A DNA stretch of 64,000 nucleotides from CAVQWT01 sp963810815 (GCA_963810815.1 CAWEPB010000007.1:1298386-1362385); one strand, 5' to 3'; numbered from the stretch's first letter, positions 53,792-63,675 are shown. Numbers and translations are program-made. The notes: generated from the sequence alone by a model not told the origin.

Positions 53792-54265
53792 TTACTTGCT
53801 CTTCTGCTTGACGACCCATACCACGAGGGCGACAACCGCGAGGACAAGCAGGATCGGAACCAATAGCCCGCCATATCCACCCATCCAGCCAGCGCCGTAG
53901 CCGCCCATCATGCCGGGACCGTAACCACCTTGTCCTTGCCCATACATCATGCCGGGACCGTTGCCGCCTTGTGCCGGACCCTGTGTCGGCCCTTGCGCTT
54001 GCCGTTGGCTTGGCACTTGCGCTTGGCCGTACATCATGCCGGGACCGTTGCCGCCTTGTGCTGGCCCTTGCGCTTGCCCCTGACTTGGCGCTTGCGCTTG
54101 GCCGTACATCATGCCGGCACCCGTTTCGTCGCCGCGCGACGCTGCCGTCGGCGGCGCCGGGGTGGAATTGGGCCCCGTCTGCGCAAGCGTAGAGGGCACG
54201 GTCACTGCAATTGCCAATGCCGTGATGGCCGCGGCGATGGTCAGCTTCGTCATGTGTCTTGTCAT
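53792..54265 (-). CDS. Met/Gln/Gly-rich exported protein with C-terminal membrane segment
   Basis: A 157-residue protein. The signal peptide MTKLTIAAAITALAIAVTVPSTLAQTG is nearly that of the Spy-like neighbour, including the identical upstream GAAGGAGAAACAC. Repeats of GPGMMYGQAQ with Gln/Ala-rich linkers follow. A hydrophobic C-terminal segment VPILLVLAVVALVVWVVKQ ends it. Probably anchored with the Met-rich part in the periplasm, where it could bind copper. Start 54265; MTRHMTK. Confidence 0.75.
   Translation of the reverse strand: MTRHMTKLTIAAAITALAIAVTVPSTLAQTGPNSTPAPPTAASRGDETGAGMMYGQAQAPSQGQAQGPAQGGNGPGMMYGQAQVPSQRQAQGPTQGPAQGGNGPGMMYGQGQGGYGPGMMGGYGAGWMGGYGGLLVPILLVLAVVALVVWVVKQKSK
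53944..54120 (-). repeat. DNA-level tandem repeat in the Met-rich gene
   Basis: Units that start ACATCATGCCGGGACCG recur at 53944 and 54031 (87 bases apart), with a shortened, diverged copy at 54106. The repeats encode the GPGMMYGQAQ units. Length changes by slippage are likely between strains. Confidence 0.65.
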
Positions 54266-54773
54266 GTGTTTCTCCTTCGTGATCCTGTCGCGGCGTGCCG
54301 TGGTGTCAGGCGATGTGATCAAGAAGATCTCATTCAGCGCCGCTTCAGCTGATCGTTCATTGCTCAATCCCGTGATTCTGGTACGCGAAATTCCCGACTC
54401 CGGGTTTGGCGTGTAGCCATCTCCCCGCTTGGTCGTGACAACCGTGCCAATCGAGACAAATGAAATGAACTCCAATCTCGCATTGGCGGCAATCTATCCG
54501 GACACCCCGCCAATGTCGGTGCGGCAGCGAACATAGCCATGCTTGCTGCACCGGTTGGCTTCGTTCCGGCGAAAGTGCCACTGCTGCGCCCTTGCGTCAC
54601 ACGTCAGAGCAATGGCCGATCGTGGAGGAACTGAGAGGCACAATCCGGTGGTATCGGCTCCCTTCCCGCCGGGCAACGTACGCAGGGGGCGCGAGCCTTG
54701 AGGGAAGCGACGCCCGAGAGCTCTGCGCACGGATCCGCCAGGCGGCAGATGCGCGCTCAGCCGGTACCGCGGC
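54266..54773. other. Intergenic region within the copper cluster
   Basis: About 500 bases between the Met-rich gene and the next small gene. It holds only short frames with no recognisable motif; I see no gene, RNA or clear operator. Confidence 0.4.
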
Positions 54774-55166
54774 TTACAACCTTAGGCGGACGAAACGGAG
54801 GGAGTACGGCACACCCGGTGGCGGGTGCGCGTTCCGCGCCAATCGGAGATTCGGCGCAGAAATCGGCCGTGAGCTGAGGTCGTGGCGTGTTGCGAGGACC
54901 AGAGGCTGCCCTGCAGGCTGGTCCTGGACCAGCTGAAGCACGCTGAACAAGGGAGGATCATTACTAAAGAAATTCTCACAACCGAGCGCCATGCCATGGT
55001 CCATGGTCTCGCTGTCCGCGTGTAGCGCCGCCGTCGATTGGTGCGGCACCGCCGTCACGCCATCCCAACTGCATGCATTCGCGATACCCACGAACAGCGC
55101 GAACATCCACATCCCCAGAACGCTGGAGGTCAGGAATTTGCGATGGCGATGTAGCAGACGAGGCAT
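54774..55166 (-). CDS. Small exported protein, paralogue of the gene at 53176 (copy 2)
   Basis: A 130-residue protein. Like copy 1 it has a hydrophobic segment (FLTSSVLGMWMFALFVGIANAC) and the motifs LGCENFF and LQLVQDQPAGQPLVLA, and an ending LRFVRLRL. His-, Met- and Cys-containing stretch ETMDHGMALGCEN may bind metal. The order in the cluster suggests an ancient duplication of a small periplasmic unit. No function known. I start at MPRLLHRHR (55166). Confidence 0.62.
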   Translation of the reverse strand: MPRLLHRHRKFLTSSVLGMWMFALFVGIANACSWDGVTAVPHQSTAALHADSETMDHGMALGCENFFSNDPPLFSVLQLVQDQPAGQPLVLATRHDLSSRPISAPNLRLARNAHPPPGVPYSLRFVRLRL

Positions 55167-55258
55167 GACTTCGTCGATACTACTGCCTGAATACTGGGTC
55201 AACTGGCCGGAGTGCTCTGGTGCCGAGCGAACACAATTCCCTGCTGCCCAATCTCAAT

Positions 55259-55462
55259 TCACTTTCCTCGTCGCTGCATGACCAGTAGCATGACGCCGAC
55301 AACCACGACGACAAGCAGGATCGGCCCCCAGACCCCGCCGTATCCACCCATCCAGCCCATGCCCCACCCGCCGCCGTTCATCATGTTTCCGTTCTGCGCC
55401 AACGCGACGCTGGTCGCCAGCAGAGGCGCCGTACCAACAGCCATGGCATGCAAGGTCTTCAT
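55259..55462 (-). CDS. Small Met/Gly-rich membrane protein
   Basis: A 67-residue protein with a signal-like start (MKTLHAMAVGTAPLLATSVALAQ), a short Met/Gly/Trp-rich part NMMNGGGWGMGWMGGYGG and a C-terminal membrane segment ILLVVVVVGVMLLVM. It resembles a cut-down form of the protein at 53792. It is the first gene of the copper group in reading direction. Confidence 0.65.
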   Translation of the reverse strand: MKTLHAMAVGTAPLLATSVALAQNGNMMNGGGWGMGWMGGYGGVWGPILLVVVVVGVMLLVMQRRGK

Positions 55463-56265
55463 GAATTCGCCTCGGTAAAACGATCGAACCAGCGAACCGC
55501 TTCGGCGAACGAAGCGAAGTGTGAGGCTGAAAGGTCGTCACGCCGCCTGGCGGACCCGCACAGTACGAAGCAAACTCCATAGGCGGCTTTGCCCGGTACG
55601 GCTACCTTTCGAGTACAGCGAAACAGTTTCGGAATCCGCACCGATCTGCGCAATCTAGGCTCACGTACTACCAACCTCTGTGCGGCAGCGCACGAAGGCC
55701 AGCTTCAGTGGTCGGCTTCGCCAAGGCGAAGGCGCCAACACCGCGATTAGGGCCGCCTTTCGCGTCTAACGCGCAGGTAGGAATCGCGTTTTTCGCGAAC
55801 ACGCCGCGGAATGACTGCTTCCATGCCATCTGATTGGCGACGCTGGCCAACCGTCGCACCATGAATCATCCCACCACGCACCCATGGAGTCGTACCGTGT
55901 GTGATTGCGTACAGACCGCGACGCTGGCTGTACGCAGTGCACGGCCTCCGCACATGTTCGACGACGTTGCCTGGTGGGTGGGCCCTTTGGCTTCGAGTCG
56001 AATGCGCCATCGACGGCTTTCAGCACCTACCCTGCACGGGCGCCGATCGATAGTTTCAGTTGGTAACGAAGCCCCTAAGGTCGTGTCGGAATCATAAGGG
56101 CTCGCATTTCCAGACGGAGCTCTCGGCAAGCAATGGGGGAACCGCGGCTGTCGGTCCGTACCTGGCGCCTGCACGCTTCTATGCTCACTCTCATGTTGTA
56201 AGCTGCCGGCTTAGCGTCGCTGCGCGCAAATGTGCTGCGAATGCAAGGCTTACAAGGCGGATTAC
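55463..56265. other. Gap before the YihY gene
   Basis: About 800 bases of mixed composition. Short frames exist on both strands but none shows a domain, signal or good start. No RNA or clear repeat found; it may hold decayed sequence. Confidence 0.4.
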
Positions 56266-57150
56266 ATGCGCATGCCATCCATCTGGACGCTCGGCGGGTT
56301 GACCTGGCACGAATTGCTTAGGCGCACTTGGCGGCAATCCTCGAAAGACCGCGTGCTGGATCAGTCCGCCATGCTGTCATTCTATTTTCTGCTCTCCCTT
56401 TTCCCGCTGTTGCTCTTCCTGATCGCACTGCTTGGCCTCCTCCTTCAGTCAGGTCCTGTACTCCAGGGAACGCTGCACCAGTATCTTGCGGCAGTAGTGC
56501 CCGCGTCGGCTTCCACGCTCATTGACACGACCCTCGGCGAGATCAACCGAGGCTCGGGCGCCCTCAAGCTTTCTGTTGCCTTGCTTTTTACATGGTGGTC
56601 GGCCTCCCAAGGCATGCTGGCCATCGTGGAAGGCCTGAACATTGCCTATGAAGTTGGAGAGTCGAGGCCGTGGTGGAAGAAATACCTGGTGGCTTCGGGA
56701 TTGACAATCGTTTGTCTGCTGCTCTTTGCCTGCGCGCTGCTACTCGTGATCTATGGCGGGCGTTTCAGCGAAAGCGTCGCGAGCCATTTCGGGTATGGCC
56801 GCTTCATCGCCGCCATCTGGAAGATTCTTACGTGGCTACTCTTGCTGGCCTTCGTCCTGATGGCCTTCAATATCCTCTACGTCTATGCGCCGAACGTTAG
56901 GCACCGGCAATGGCACTGGCTGATGCCTGGCACGGTCGTCGGCGTCACGATTTGGCTGCTGGGCTCGTTTGGCTTCCGGCTCTATCTCAGCTTCTACAAC
57001 AACTACACCGTTACCTATGGATCCATTGGTGCGGTGATCATCCTTCTGTTGTGGCTCTATCTGTCGGGGATCGCCATTTTGGTGGGCGGCGAAGTCAACT
57101 CGGAAATAGAAAAGACATCGGGCCGAGTGGACCAGGGCAACGCCGCGTAG
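56266..57150 (+). CDS. YihY/BrkB-family inner membrane protein
   Basis: A 294-residue membrane protein with about six hydrophobic segments. Family marks are AMLSFYFLLSLFPLLLFLIAL, LLFTWWSASQGMLAIVEGLNIAY and YGSIGAVIILLLWLYLSGIAILVGGEVNSEIE. These proteins were once thought to be RNase BN; the function is still unsettled. I start at MRMPSIWTL; an ATG 12 codons earlier is possible. It stands divergent from the copper genes. Confidence 0.85.
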   Translation: MRMPSIWTLGGLTWHELLRRTWRQSSKDRVLDQSAMLSFYFLLSLFPLLLFLIALLGLLLQSGPVLQGTLHQYLAAVVPASASTLIDTTLGEINRGSGALKLSVALLFTWWSASQGMLAIVEGLNIAYEVGESRPWWKKYLVASGLTIVCLLLFACALLLVIYGGRFSESVASHFGYGRFIAAIWKILTWLLLLAFVLMAFNILYVYAPNVRHRQWHWLMPGTVVGVTIWLLGSFGFRLYLSFYNNYTVTYGSIGAVIILLLWLYLSGIAILVGGEVNSEIEKTSGRVDQGNAA

Positions 57151-57402
57151 ATGCACCGGGTCCGCGGCTGCGCGAGGGCACAGTCGCTGATGAATCGATC
57201 TGTTCCCCGCCGCGAATCGATACTCCTTCCCAGGCGGCCTGTTTCCGCCGCGACCAACCGCACGGACCGTTCTTCCGGGGCCGGCGCCGGCGACGATAGG
57301 CGCCGCCGGGAACTGGTGGCGATTCCCGAGCGCCTGGCAAGCGAGGATCCGTCATCGGCATCCCGGAAGGGAGCCGGATCACCGATTACCAGAAGTTCAG
57401 CC

Positions 57403-57600
57403 GTGAATTCACTCAGACGATTCTGGGGCGACCTGCGCACCAGCTTCTGGTTCCTGCATTCGATGATCGTCGTGTTCGGTATCGGTCTGGCCGCGCCCTC
57501 CAGCCCGACGCTTTACCAGCTCGAGAACCGCGCTGTTCGCGCCGTGGCAGCTCGAGCGCTAGATCGCCCGCATGGGCGGACATACATCATCGACGCGTAA
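57403..57600 (+). pseudogene. 5' fragment of a DUF2254 gene
   Basis: From a GTG at 57403 the frame reads VNSLRRFWGDLRTSFWFLHSMIVVFGIGLA, which resembles the start of the intact DUF2254 protein at 59087 (KYWDRVRSSFWFVPAIM). The similarity ends after the first membrane segment. It overlaps the end of the antiporter gene by 14 bases. I read it as a truncated copy. Confidence 0.45.
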
Positions 57601-58825
57601 CTGCCTTGCGCACGATGTATCCAATGGAAAGTCCCTGCACCAGGATGGAGAACACCACGACGCAGTAGGTCAGTGTAACCACGGTGTTGCGCTCCGGTCC
57701 TGCGGGCAGCGATAGCGCGAGCGCCACCGAGATGCCGCCGCGCAGACCTCCCCACGTCAGCACCTTCCAGGCCCCCCCTGGCAGGCCGGAGGCGCGCTGC
57801 AGCAGACCCACCGGCAAGCCGACCGTAAGCAGCCGGGCCAACAGCGTCACCGTTACGGCCACGCCCGCGGCGGCCAGCTTGCTGACCGAGAACACCACCA
57901 GCAGCACCTCCATGCCGATCAGGACGAACAGCATCGCGTTCAGTATCGCGTCGATCAACTCCCAGAACATGTCCAGATAGCGGCGCGTCGTGTCTGACAT
58001 CGCAAGTGCGCGCCCGTGATTGCCGATGATCAGACCAGCGACCACCATCGCCAGCGGACCGGACACATGCAGCGTGCTGGCCAGTGCGTAGCCGCCCGTG
58101 ACCGCAGCCAGAGTCAAGAGCACCTCGACTTGGTAGTTGTCCACGCTCCGCAGCAGGCGGAACGTCACGTAGCCGAGCACCAGGCCGAACAGCAGGCCGC
58201 CGCCCGCTTCGCGCAGCAGCAGTTCAAGGCCGTGGCCCAGCGTCGGCGTGACGCCACTTGCCAGCATGCCCGTCAGCAGCGAGAAGATCACAACCCCCAC
58301 GCCATCGTTGAAGAGCGATTCGCCGGCGATCACCAGTTCCAGCTCCTTTGGCGCGCCCGCGGACTTGAGAATCCCCATCACCGCGATCGGGTCGGTGGGC
58401 GAGATCAGCGCGCCGAATAGCAGGCAGTACATGAACCCCAAGTGCAGCCCCGCCAACGGCAGCACAAACCACATTCCGTAGCCCACGACAAGGGTCGACA
58501 GCACGGTACCCACAACGGCGAGGATACCCACCGGCCAGCGGTACGCCTTGAGCTCACTCATGTCGACATGGAGGGCGCCCGCAAACAGCAGCAACGACAG
58601 CATGCCCTGCAGGAGGACATCCGAGAAATCGATCGAACGCAGCAGCGATTCCTCGTACTGGCGCAATCCGTACGCCAGGCCCACCGCGTCCAGGCCGACG
58701 AGCACCAGAGAAAAAACCAGCGCCGCGACCATCACGCCGATCGTCGTTGGCATCCCGACAAAGCGGTGGTTCAGATAGACCAGCAGCGCGGTGATGACGA
58801 GGCAGGTGGCAGCAATGTTGAGCAT
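57587..58825 (-). CDS. CPA1-type Na+/H+ antiporter (NhaP-like)
   Basis: A 412-residue membrane antiporter with 10-12 hydrophobic segments. Conserved motifs are FGALISPTDPIAVMGIL, IAGESLFNDGVGVVIFSLL and LTWGGLRGGISVALALSLP, which hold the ion-binding Asp residues. It is complete, unlike the antiporter at 29527, and lacks that protein's long cytosolic tail. Start MLNIAATCLV at 58825. Confidence 0.92.
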   Translation of the reverse strand: MLNIAATCLVITALLVYLNHRFVGMPTTIGVMVAALVFSLVLVGLDAVGLAYGLRQYEESLLRSIDFSDVLLQGMLSLLLFAGALHVDMSELKAYRWPVGILAVVGTVLSTLVVGYGMWFVLPLAGLHLGFMYCLLFGALISPTDPIAVMGILKSAGAPKELELVIAGESLFNDGVGVVIFSLLTGMLASGVTPTLGHGLELLLREAGGGLLFGLVLGYVTFRLLRSVDNYQVEVLLTLAAVTGGYALASTLHVSGPLAMVVAGLIIGNHGRALAMSDTTRRYLDMFWELIDAILNAMLFVLIGMEVLLVVFSVSKLAAAGVAVTVTLLARLLTVGLPVGLLQRASGLPGGAWKVLTWGGLRGGISVALALSLPAGPERNTVVTLTYCVVVFSILVQGLSIGYIVRKAVTRR

Positions 58826-59086
58826 CGGGCAAGAGTATAACGATGACCTACGTCGGATCCTTGATCTCGCCGCCGCCGGCATGCGCGGCTGTTTCGCGTA
58901 CGATATACCGGTCAACTGGATAATCGGCTGTTAAAGGCGCGTGACGATGGCGTTCCGCAACGAAGCAACTTTCCTGAGCGAGCGAAGCTCCGGGCGGGAG
59001 CATCCCCTGGCCATCGGAATTCGCCGACCCGCCTGGCCCTCGCGGAGCCTCGTCGGTGGCCGCCGAGTCGCGGAAGGGCCGTCACC

Positions 59087-60442
59087 GTGAAAGCGCAGAT
59101 TATCAAGTACTGGGACCGCGTTCGTTCCAGCTTCTGGTTCGTTCCCGCAATCATGGCTGGCGCGGCAGTCGCGCTGGCCTTTGCAACCGTTGCCCTGGAC
59201 GAGGCGATCACGCTCCACCAGTGGCTGCGGGATCAGAGCTGGGTTTATACCGGGGGCGCGGAGGGGGCAAGCCTGGTCCTGAGCACCATCGCCGGCTCGA
59301 TGATCACCATCGCCGGGGTCGTCTTTTCGATGACCCTGGTCGCCCTGTCGCTCGCCTCGTCGCAACTGGGACCCCGCCTGCTGCGCAACTTCATGCGCGA
59401 CACCACCAACCAGGTGGTTCTAGGCACGTTCGTCGCCACGTTCGTGTATTGCCTGCTCGTCCTGCGCACCATCCGCCGCGCCGAAGAGGTGGCTTTCGTC
59501 CCCCATCTGTCGGTGACGATCGGGGTGCTGTTCGCACTCGCCAGCCTCGGCGTGCTGATCTATTTCATCCATCACGTTTCCGTTTCCATACAGGCCGACG
59601 AGGTCGTCGCGCGGGTCGGCGCCGACCTGCTCCACGGGATCGACCGCCTGTTCCCGCGACAAATGGGTCACGCGGAACCGCGCCCCGAAGACACCCGGGT
59701 CGCCACCGGTCTGCCCGACGAGTTCGACCGCGAGGCCCGTTCCATCGGGGCGGCCGAAGACGGCTACCTCCAGTTCGTCGACGCGGATGCATTGATGGCG
59801 CTGGCGACCCAGGAGAAGATGCTGTTTCGGTTGGAGCGGCGCCCCGGACAATACGTCGTCATGGGCTGCCCGCTGGTGACGGCCTGGCCCGGGAACCGGG
59901 TCACCGAGCCGCTCGCAGCGCGGCTGAATGCCGTCTTCATCCTGGGCCACCAGCGAACCGCTGCCCAGGATATCGAGTTCGCGATCCACCAAATCGTCGA
60001 GATCGCCGTGCGGGCGCTCTCCCCCGGCATCAACGACCCGTTCACGGCGATCACCTGCGTGGACCGGCTTGGGTCGGCATTACGCCGCCTGGCGCAGCGG
60101 GAAATGCCGTCCCCCAATCGCTTTGACGAGGAGGACCGACTTCGGGTGATCGTGCCTGCCGTCACCTTCCCGGAGATCGTGAACGCGGCGTTCAACCAGA
60201 TTCGACAGTACGCCCGCTCGAGCGCTGCCGTGACCCTCCGCCTGCTGGAATCGATCGCAGTAATCGCGGGCGCGGCAGGCCGACCTGAGGACCGTGCGGC
60301 GCTGCACCGCCACGCCGAGATGATCGTAAGGGGCGCGCGCGAGGGATTGCCGGAAGTATCGGACCGCCAGGAAGTGGAAGAACGTTACCAGGTGGCCGTC
60401 CGGGCGCTTCGGGATGCGGGGGAAACGCGCACGGGAGGTTAG
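59087..60442 (+). CDS. DUF2254 membrane protein
   Basis: A 451-residue protein of the DUF2254 family. It has four N-terminal hydrophobic segments (SFWFVPAIMAGAAVALAFATVAL; STIAGSMITIAGVVFSMTLVAL; LGTFVATFVYCLLVL; IGVLFALASLGVLIYFIHHV), then a large cytosolic domain with LERRPGQYVVMGCPL and the conserved ALSPGINDPFTAITCVDRLG. Function unknown, perhaps ion transport. The start is a GTG at 59087. A CDF transporter follows after about 60 bases. Confidence 0.88.
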   Translation: MKAQIIKYWDRVRSSFWFVPAIMAGAAVALAFATVALDEAITLHQWLRDQSWVYTGGAEGASLVLSTIAGSMITIAGVVFSMTLVALSLASSQLGPRLLRNFMRDTTNQVVLGTFVATFVYCLLVLRTIRRAEEVAFVPHLSVTIGVLFALASLGVLIYFIHHVSVSIQADEVVARVGADLLHGIDRLFPRQMGHAEPRPEDTRVATGLPDEFDREARSIGAAEDGYLQFVDADALMALATQEKMLFRLERRPGQYVVMGCPLVTAWPGNRVTEPLAARLNAVFILGHQRTAAQDIEFAIHQIVEIAVRALSPGINDPFTAITCVDRLGSALRRLAQREMPSPNRFDEEDRLRVIVPAVTFPEIVNAAFNQIRQYARSSAAVTLRLLESIAVIAGAAGRPEDRAALHRHAEMIVRGAREGLPEVSDRQEVEERYQVAVRALRDAGETRTGG

Positions 60443-60503
60443 GCGTCCCGCCGCCCGCTTGCGCCCATACTCCGGAATCCGCATCTGCACAAGGTAGGTC
60501 ATC

Positions 60504-61451
60504 TTGGCCGAGTCAAAAATTGCGGTCTACGGTGCGATCGCCGCAAACGTCGCCATTGCGGTAACCAAGTTCACCGCCGCGGGGATCACGGGGAGCTCCG
60601 CGATGCTGTCCGAAGGTATCCACTCGACAGTGGATGCCGGCAACGGCGTGCTCTTGCTCGTCGGCATGAAGCTGAGCCAGCGCAAGGCCACGCCCGAGCA
60701 CCCCTTTGGGCACGGCAAGGAGCTCTACTTCTGGAGCCTCATTGTTGCGGTACTCATTTTCGGGCTTGGGGGTGGGATATCGGCCTACGAGGGTGTGCTG
60801 CACATGCTCAATCCGGCGCCGCTGCACGACCCGACCTGGAATTACATCGTGCTGGGCGCGGCAGCGGTGTTCGAAGGCGGAAGCTTTGCGGTCGCCATGC
60901 GCCAGTTCCTTCGGGAAACGGGGGACCTTCCGTTCTGGCGCTCGCTCCGCACGAGCAAGGACCCCACTACCTTTACGGTCCTCGCCGAGGACGGCGCCGC
61001 GCTCGCCGGGTTGGCGGTGGCTGCCGTGGGCGTGTATTTGAGTCATCGCCTCGCCCTGCCCGCGATCGACGGCGCTGCGTCGGTAGTGATCGGCGTGCTA
61101 CTCGCGGGCGTTGCGGTCCTGCTGATTCGCGAATCGCGGGGCCTGCTGATCGGCGAGGGTGTCGCGCCGGCGACGGCGTCGGCGATCCGCGACCTGGCCT
61201 TGCGCAACCCGCGTGTGCGTGGCGCAAGCAGCCCGCTTTCGATGTATCTCGGACCCGACGAAATATTGTTGACACTTGACGTGGAATTCGAGCGCGATTC
61301 GACCGCCGATGAGATAGTCGGTGCTATTGCGAACATCGAACACGACATCCGACTGCGTTACCCGAAGATCGAGCGCATCTATATCGAAGCGCGCTCGATC
61401 AGCAATGCAACTCGGCCCTCGAATCAGCCTCGACCCCAGGAGGCGCGCTGA
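60504..61451 (+). CDS. Cation diffusion facilitator (CDF) transporter
   Basis: A 315-residue metal exporter. The TM2 metal site is HSTVD at residues 40-44 (HxxxD). TM5 has a less usual EDGAALAG in place of HxxxD, a variant found in a CDF subgroup. The C-terminal cytosolic domain is seen in LLTLDVEFERDSTADEIVG. Substrate may be Zn, Fe or Mn. The start is a TTG at 60504, preceded by AAGGTAGGT. Confidence 0.9.
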   Translation: MAESKIAVYGAIAANVAIAVTKFTAAGITGSSAMLSEGIHSTVDAGNGVLLLVGMKLSQRKATPEHPFGHGKELYFWSLIVAVLIFGLGGGISAYEGVLHMLNPAPLHDPTWNYIVLGAAAVFEGGSFAVAMRQFLRETGDLPFWRSLRTSKDPTTFTVLAEDGAALAGLAVAAVGVYLSHRLALPAIDGAASVVIGVLLAGVAVLLIRESRGLLIGEGVAPATASAIRDLALRNPRVRGASSPLSMYLGPDEILLTLDVEFERDSTADEIVGAIANIEHDIRLRYPKIERIYIEARSISNATRPSNQPRPQEAR

Positions 61452-61814
61452 TTCAGATCGCGATCAGCAGACCACCCGCGAAAATGGCGCGCGACAGCAG
61501 CGTCATTCCGAAGAGCGCGATCCGCGGCACGGCCGGCACTGATCATTACGACGAGCGCCGGTGCACAACGTTTACGCGAGCAAAACGGGTCCGCTTCGGT
61601 CGACTTCGCGCAATTCGTGGGAGCGCGAACGCGATTTCGGCCAGCGCAATCCTCGCCGAGGTAATCCGGGTGCGCCCCGGCAAGCGAATCCTCGTCAAGG
61701 GAGTACCACGATTGCTGGGCGACTACTACGCGGAACAACTCATCGACGAGCAGTTCTTGACACTCGCGCCGCAGAGCCCCGGCCGCGACGCGGGCGACCG
61801 ACGACTCAGCCTGG
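61452..61814. other. Decayed region with a membrane-protein remnant
   Basis: On the minus strand 61454-61530 encodes the tail of a membrane protein (FGMTLLSRAIFAGGLLIAI, then stop), without the rest of a gene. Other frames here are short and unconvincing. I see it as debris. Confidence 0.35.
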
Positions 61815-62129
61815 TCATGGGCAACGTGTTCGCTCCAGGCGATCCTCTATAGGGAGCCATGATCGACGCGCGGCGCGGCAGCACCCACCTGTTCTTGCGT
61901 TACTCGTCCCCCGGACGACGGCCCGGCCATCCTCCATCACGTACAACAGAGAAGTGATGCACGTCGTGGGGAAAAAAAAGTATCGCAACTTGGCCCCGGA
62001 CTCATACAGAACGTCACCGAGGTTCATCGGTATCAGTTCCAGATGGGAAGCGATCCGCTCGAAGTCACTCGCCGGCAGGGCGTCGAGCAGATGATTCTGA
62101 TGGGGATTGCCGCCAATAGGTGCAGCCAT
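61815..62129 (-). pseudogene. Crp/Fnr-family regulator, N-terminal fragment
   Basis: From ATG 62129 the first about 70 residues are those of a cyclic-nucleotide-binding-domain regulator: LLDALPASDFERIASHLELIP, LGDVLYESG and YFFFPTTCITSLLYVMEDGRAV. After position about 61915 the similarity stops and reading continues as Arg/Cys-rich noise. The DNA-binding part is missing. Confidence 0.65.
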
Positions 62130-62597
62130 GTGCGCCCTACCCCTCAAGGGCAAGGGTGGTGCTTTCAACGTGCCGCGACCAGATCTTTCGGCTGCCATCA
62201 TGAAATTCTAGCGCGCCCGTTCGCCGGCTGAGCCGGCAGGGCCGCTAACCCGGCGCAAGCGGTGTCGGCAGGGCCCCGAACACCCTCGTCCTGACGCGAC
62301 GTGACTTCCGAACGGCGCCCCCTGACGCGCAATGGACTGAGGCGATCCGGAACGTCCGCTTCATAGAAAGTTGGGCGGCGACGGCGACCGGCTGGAGTTG
62401 GCCGACAGCGAAGGTTTGTGGTGCCTGATCGACAATGTTACCAATGGCTATCCGAGGTACCTTTCCTAGGCTTGGATGGACACGACCGGCGCCGATCCGC
62501 GTCATTGTGATCGCCGGCAGTTGGCCGGGAAGCCTTGCTGACATTGTGATCCGCTGAAATTTGTCCGGCGAGCATCAACCTGTGGCGATGGGTGACA
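62130..62597. other. Gap before the luciferase-like gene
   Basis: About 470 bases without a convincing gene. A 99-codon minus-strand frame is present but has no motif. The sequence may be the remains of deleted genes. Confidence 0.4.
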
Positions 62598-63620
62598 ATG
62601 CGCATCATGCCTAATCCCCTGAAACTCTCGGTCCTCGACCAATCCCCCGCGGCGCAGGACAAGACCCAGGATCACGCCATCCGCGAGTCCCTCGCTCTGG
62701 CGAAGCACTGCGACGCGCTCGGCTATCACCGCTACTGGGTCTCGGAGCACCACAACAGCGCGAGTATCGTCGGCACCGCGCCGGAGGTGCTGATGGCGGC
62801 CATCGCTGCGACCACGCAGCGCATCCGCGTCGGCAGCGCCGGCGTCATGCTCCCGCATTACTCGACGCTCAAGGTCGCCGAGCAGTTCCGCGTGCTGGAA
62901 GCCATCGCGCCCGGGCGCATCGACCTAGGCGTTGGGCGTGCGCCCGGCTCGGACCGCATGACGGCGATGGCGCTCAATCCCGATGCCAATGCCGCGGAGA
63001 ACTTCCCGACCCAAGTGCAAGAGCTGGGCTTGTGGCTGCGTGGCGAACTGCTGCCTCCGGGGCACCCGTTCCGCGAAATTCGCGCCCATCCGCAAGGTCC
63101 CACGACCCCGGAAATCTGGATTCTCGGCAGCTCCGATTACGGCGCCCAGCTCGCGGCGCACTTCGGGCTCCCATATGCGTACGCGTATTTCTTTACCGAC
63201 GGGCGCGGTACGGAGGAGGCGCTAACGCTCTACCGGCGCAACTTCCGCGCCAGCAGCCTTCACGCCCAGCCGTCGGCCACCATCTGCGTCTGGGCGCTCG
63301 CGGCCGATACCGAGGCCGAAGCGAGGCACCTGCTGAGGACGCGCGAGCACTGGCGCGTGGGCTTCGAAAAAGGGCTACGGACACCGCTGTTGTCACCGGA
63401 GGCCGCGGCGGCTCAGCCTTACACCGAGGCGGAGCGGTCGATCATCCAGCGTCTCCGGGAGCGAGCCATCGTTGGTACCGCCGACCAAGTGACATCGAAG
63501 CTCAAGGAGCTAGCGGCCATGTTCGGCCTCGACGAAATCGTCATCAATACCTGGACCCACGCTCCGGCCGCACGACATCGCTCTTACGAGCTGATCGCGC
63601 AAGGCACGCTGAATGGGTGA
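62598..63620 (+). CDS. LLM-class flavin-dependent oxidoreductase
   Basis: A 340-residue luciferase-like monooxygenase. It begins LKLSVLDQSPAAQ and shows YHRYWVSEHHN, TQRIRVGSAGVMLPHYSTLKVAEQFRVLEAIAPGRIDLGVGRAPG and WILGSSDYGAQLAA, typical of the group 1 alkanal-type LLM family. It uses reduced FMN; the substrate is unknown. The start is uncertain (62598 or 62607). It is the last intact protein gene in the window. Confidence 0.88.
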   Translation: MRIMPNPLKLSVLDQSPAAQDKTQDHAIRESLALAKHCDALGYHRYWVSEHHNSASIVGTAPEVLMAAIAATTQRIRVGSAGVMLPHYSTLKVAEQFRVLEAIAPGRIDLGVGRAPGSDRMTAMALNPDANAAENFPTQVQELGLWLRGELLPPGHPFREIRAHPQGPTTPEIWILGSSDYGAQLAAHFGLPYAYAYFFTDGRGTEEALTLYRRNFRASSLHAQPSATICVWALAADTEAEARHLLRTREHWRVGFEKGLRTPLLSPEAAAAQPYTEAERSIIQRLRERAIVGTADQVTSKLKELAAMFGLDEIVINTWTHAPAARHRSYELIAQGTLNG

Positions 63621-63675
63621 CGGGCTGACCTGAGTAGGCAATTTGTGGCCATTCAGCCGGTGAGTTGAGACCCGA

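Noticed and set aside
62500..62597. IS21-like end before the luciferase-like gene
   Set aside because: A short stretch looked familiar, but no repeat pair, reading frame or second end was found.
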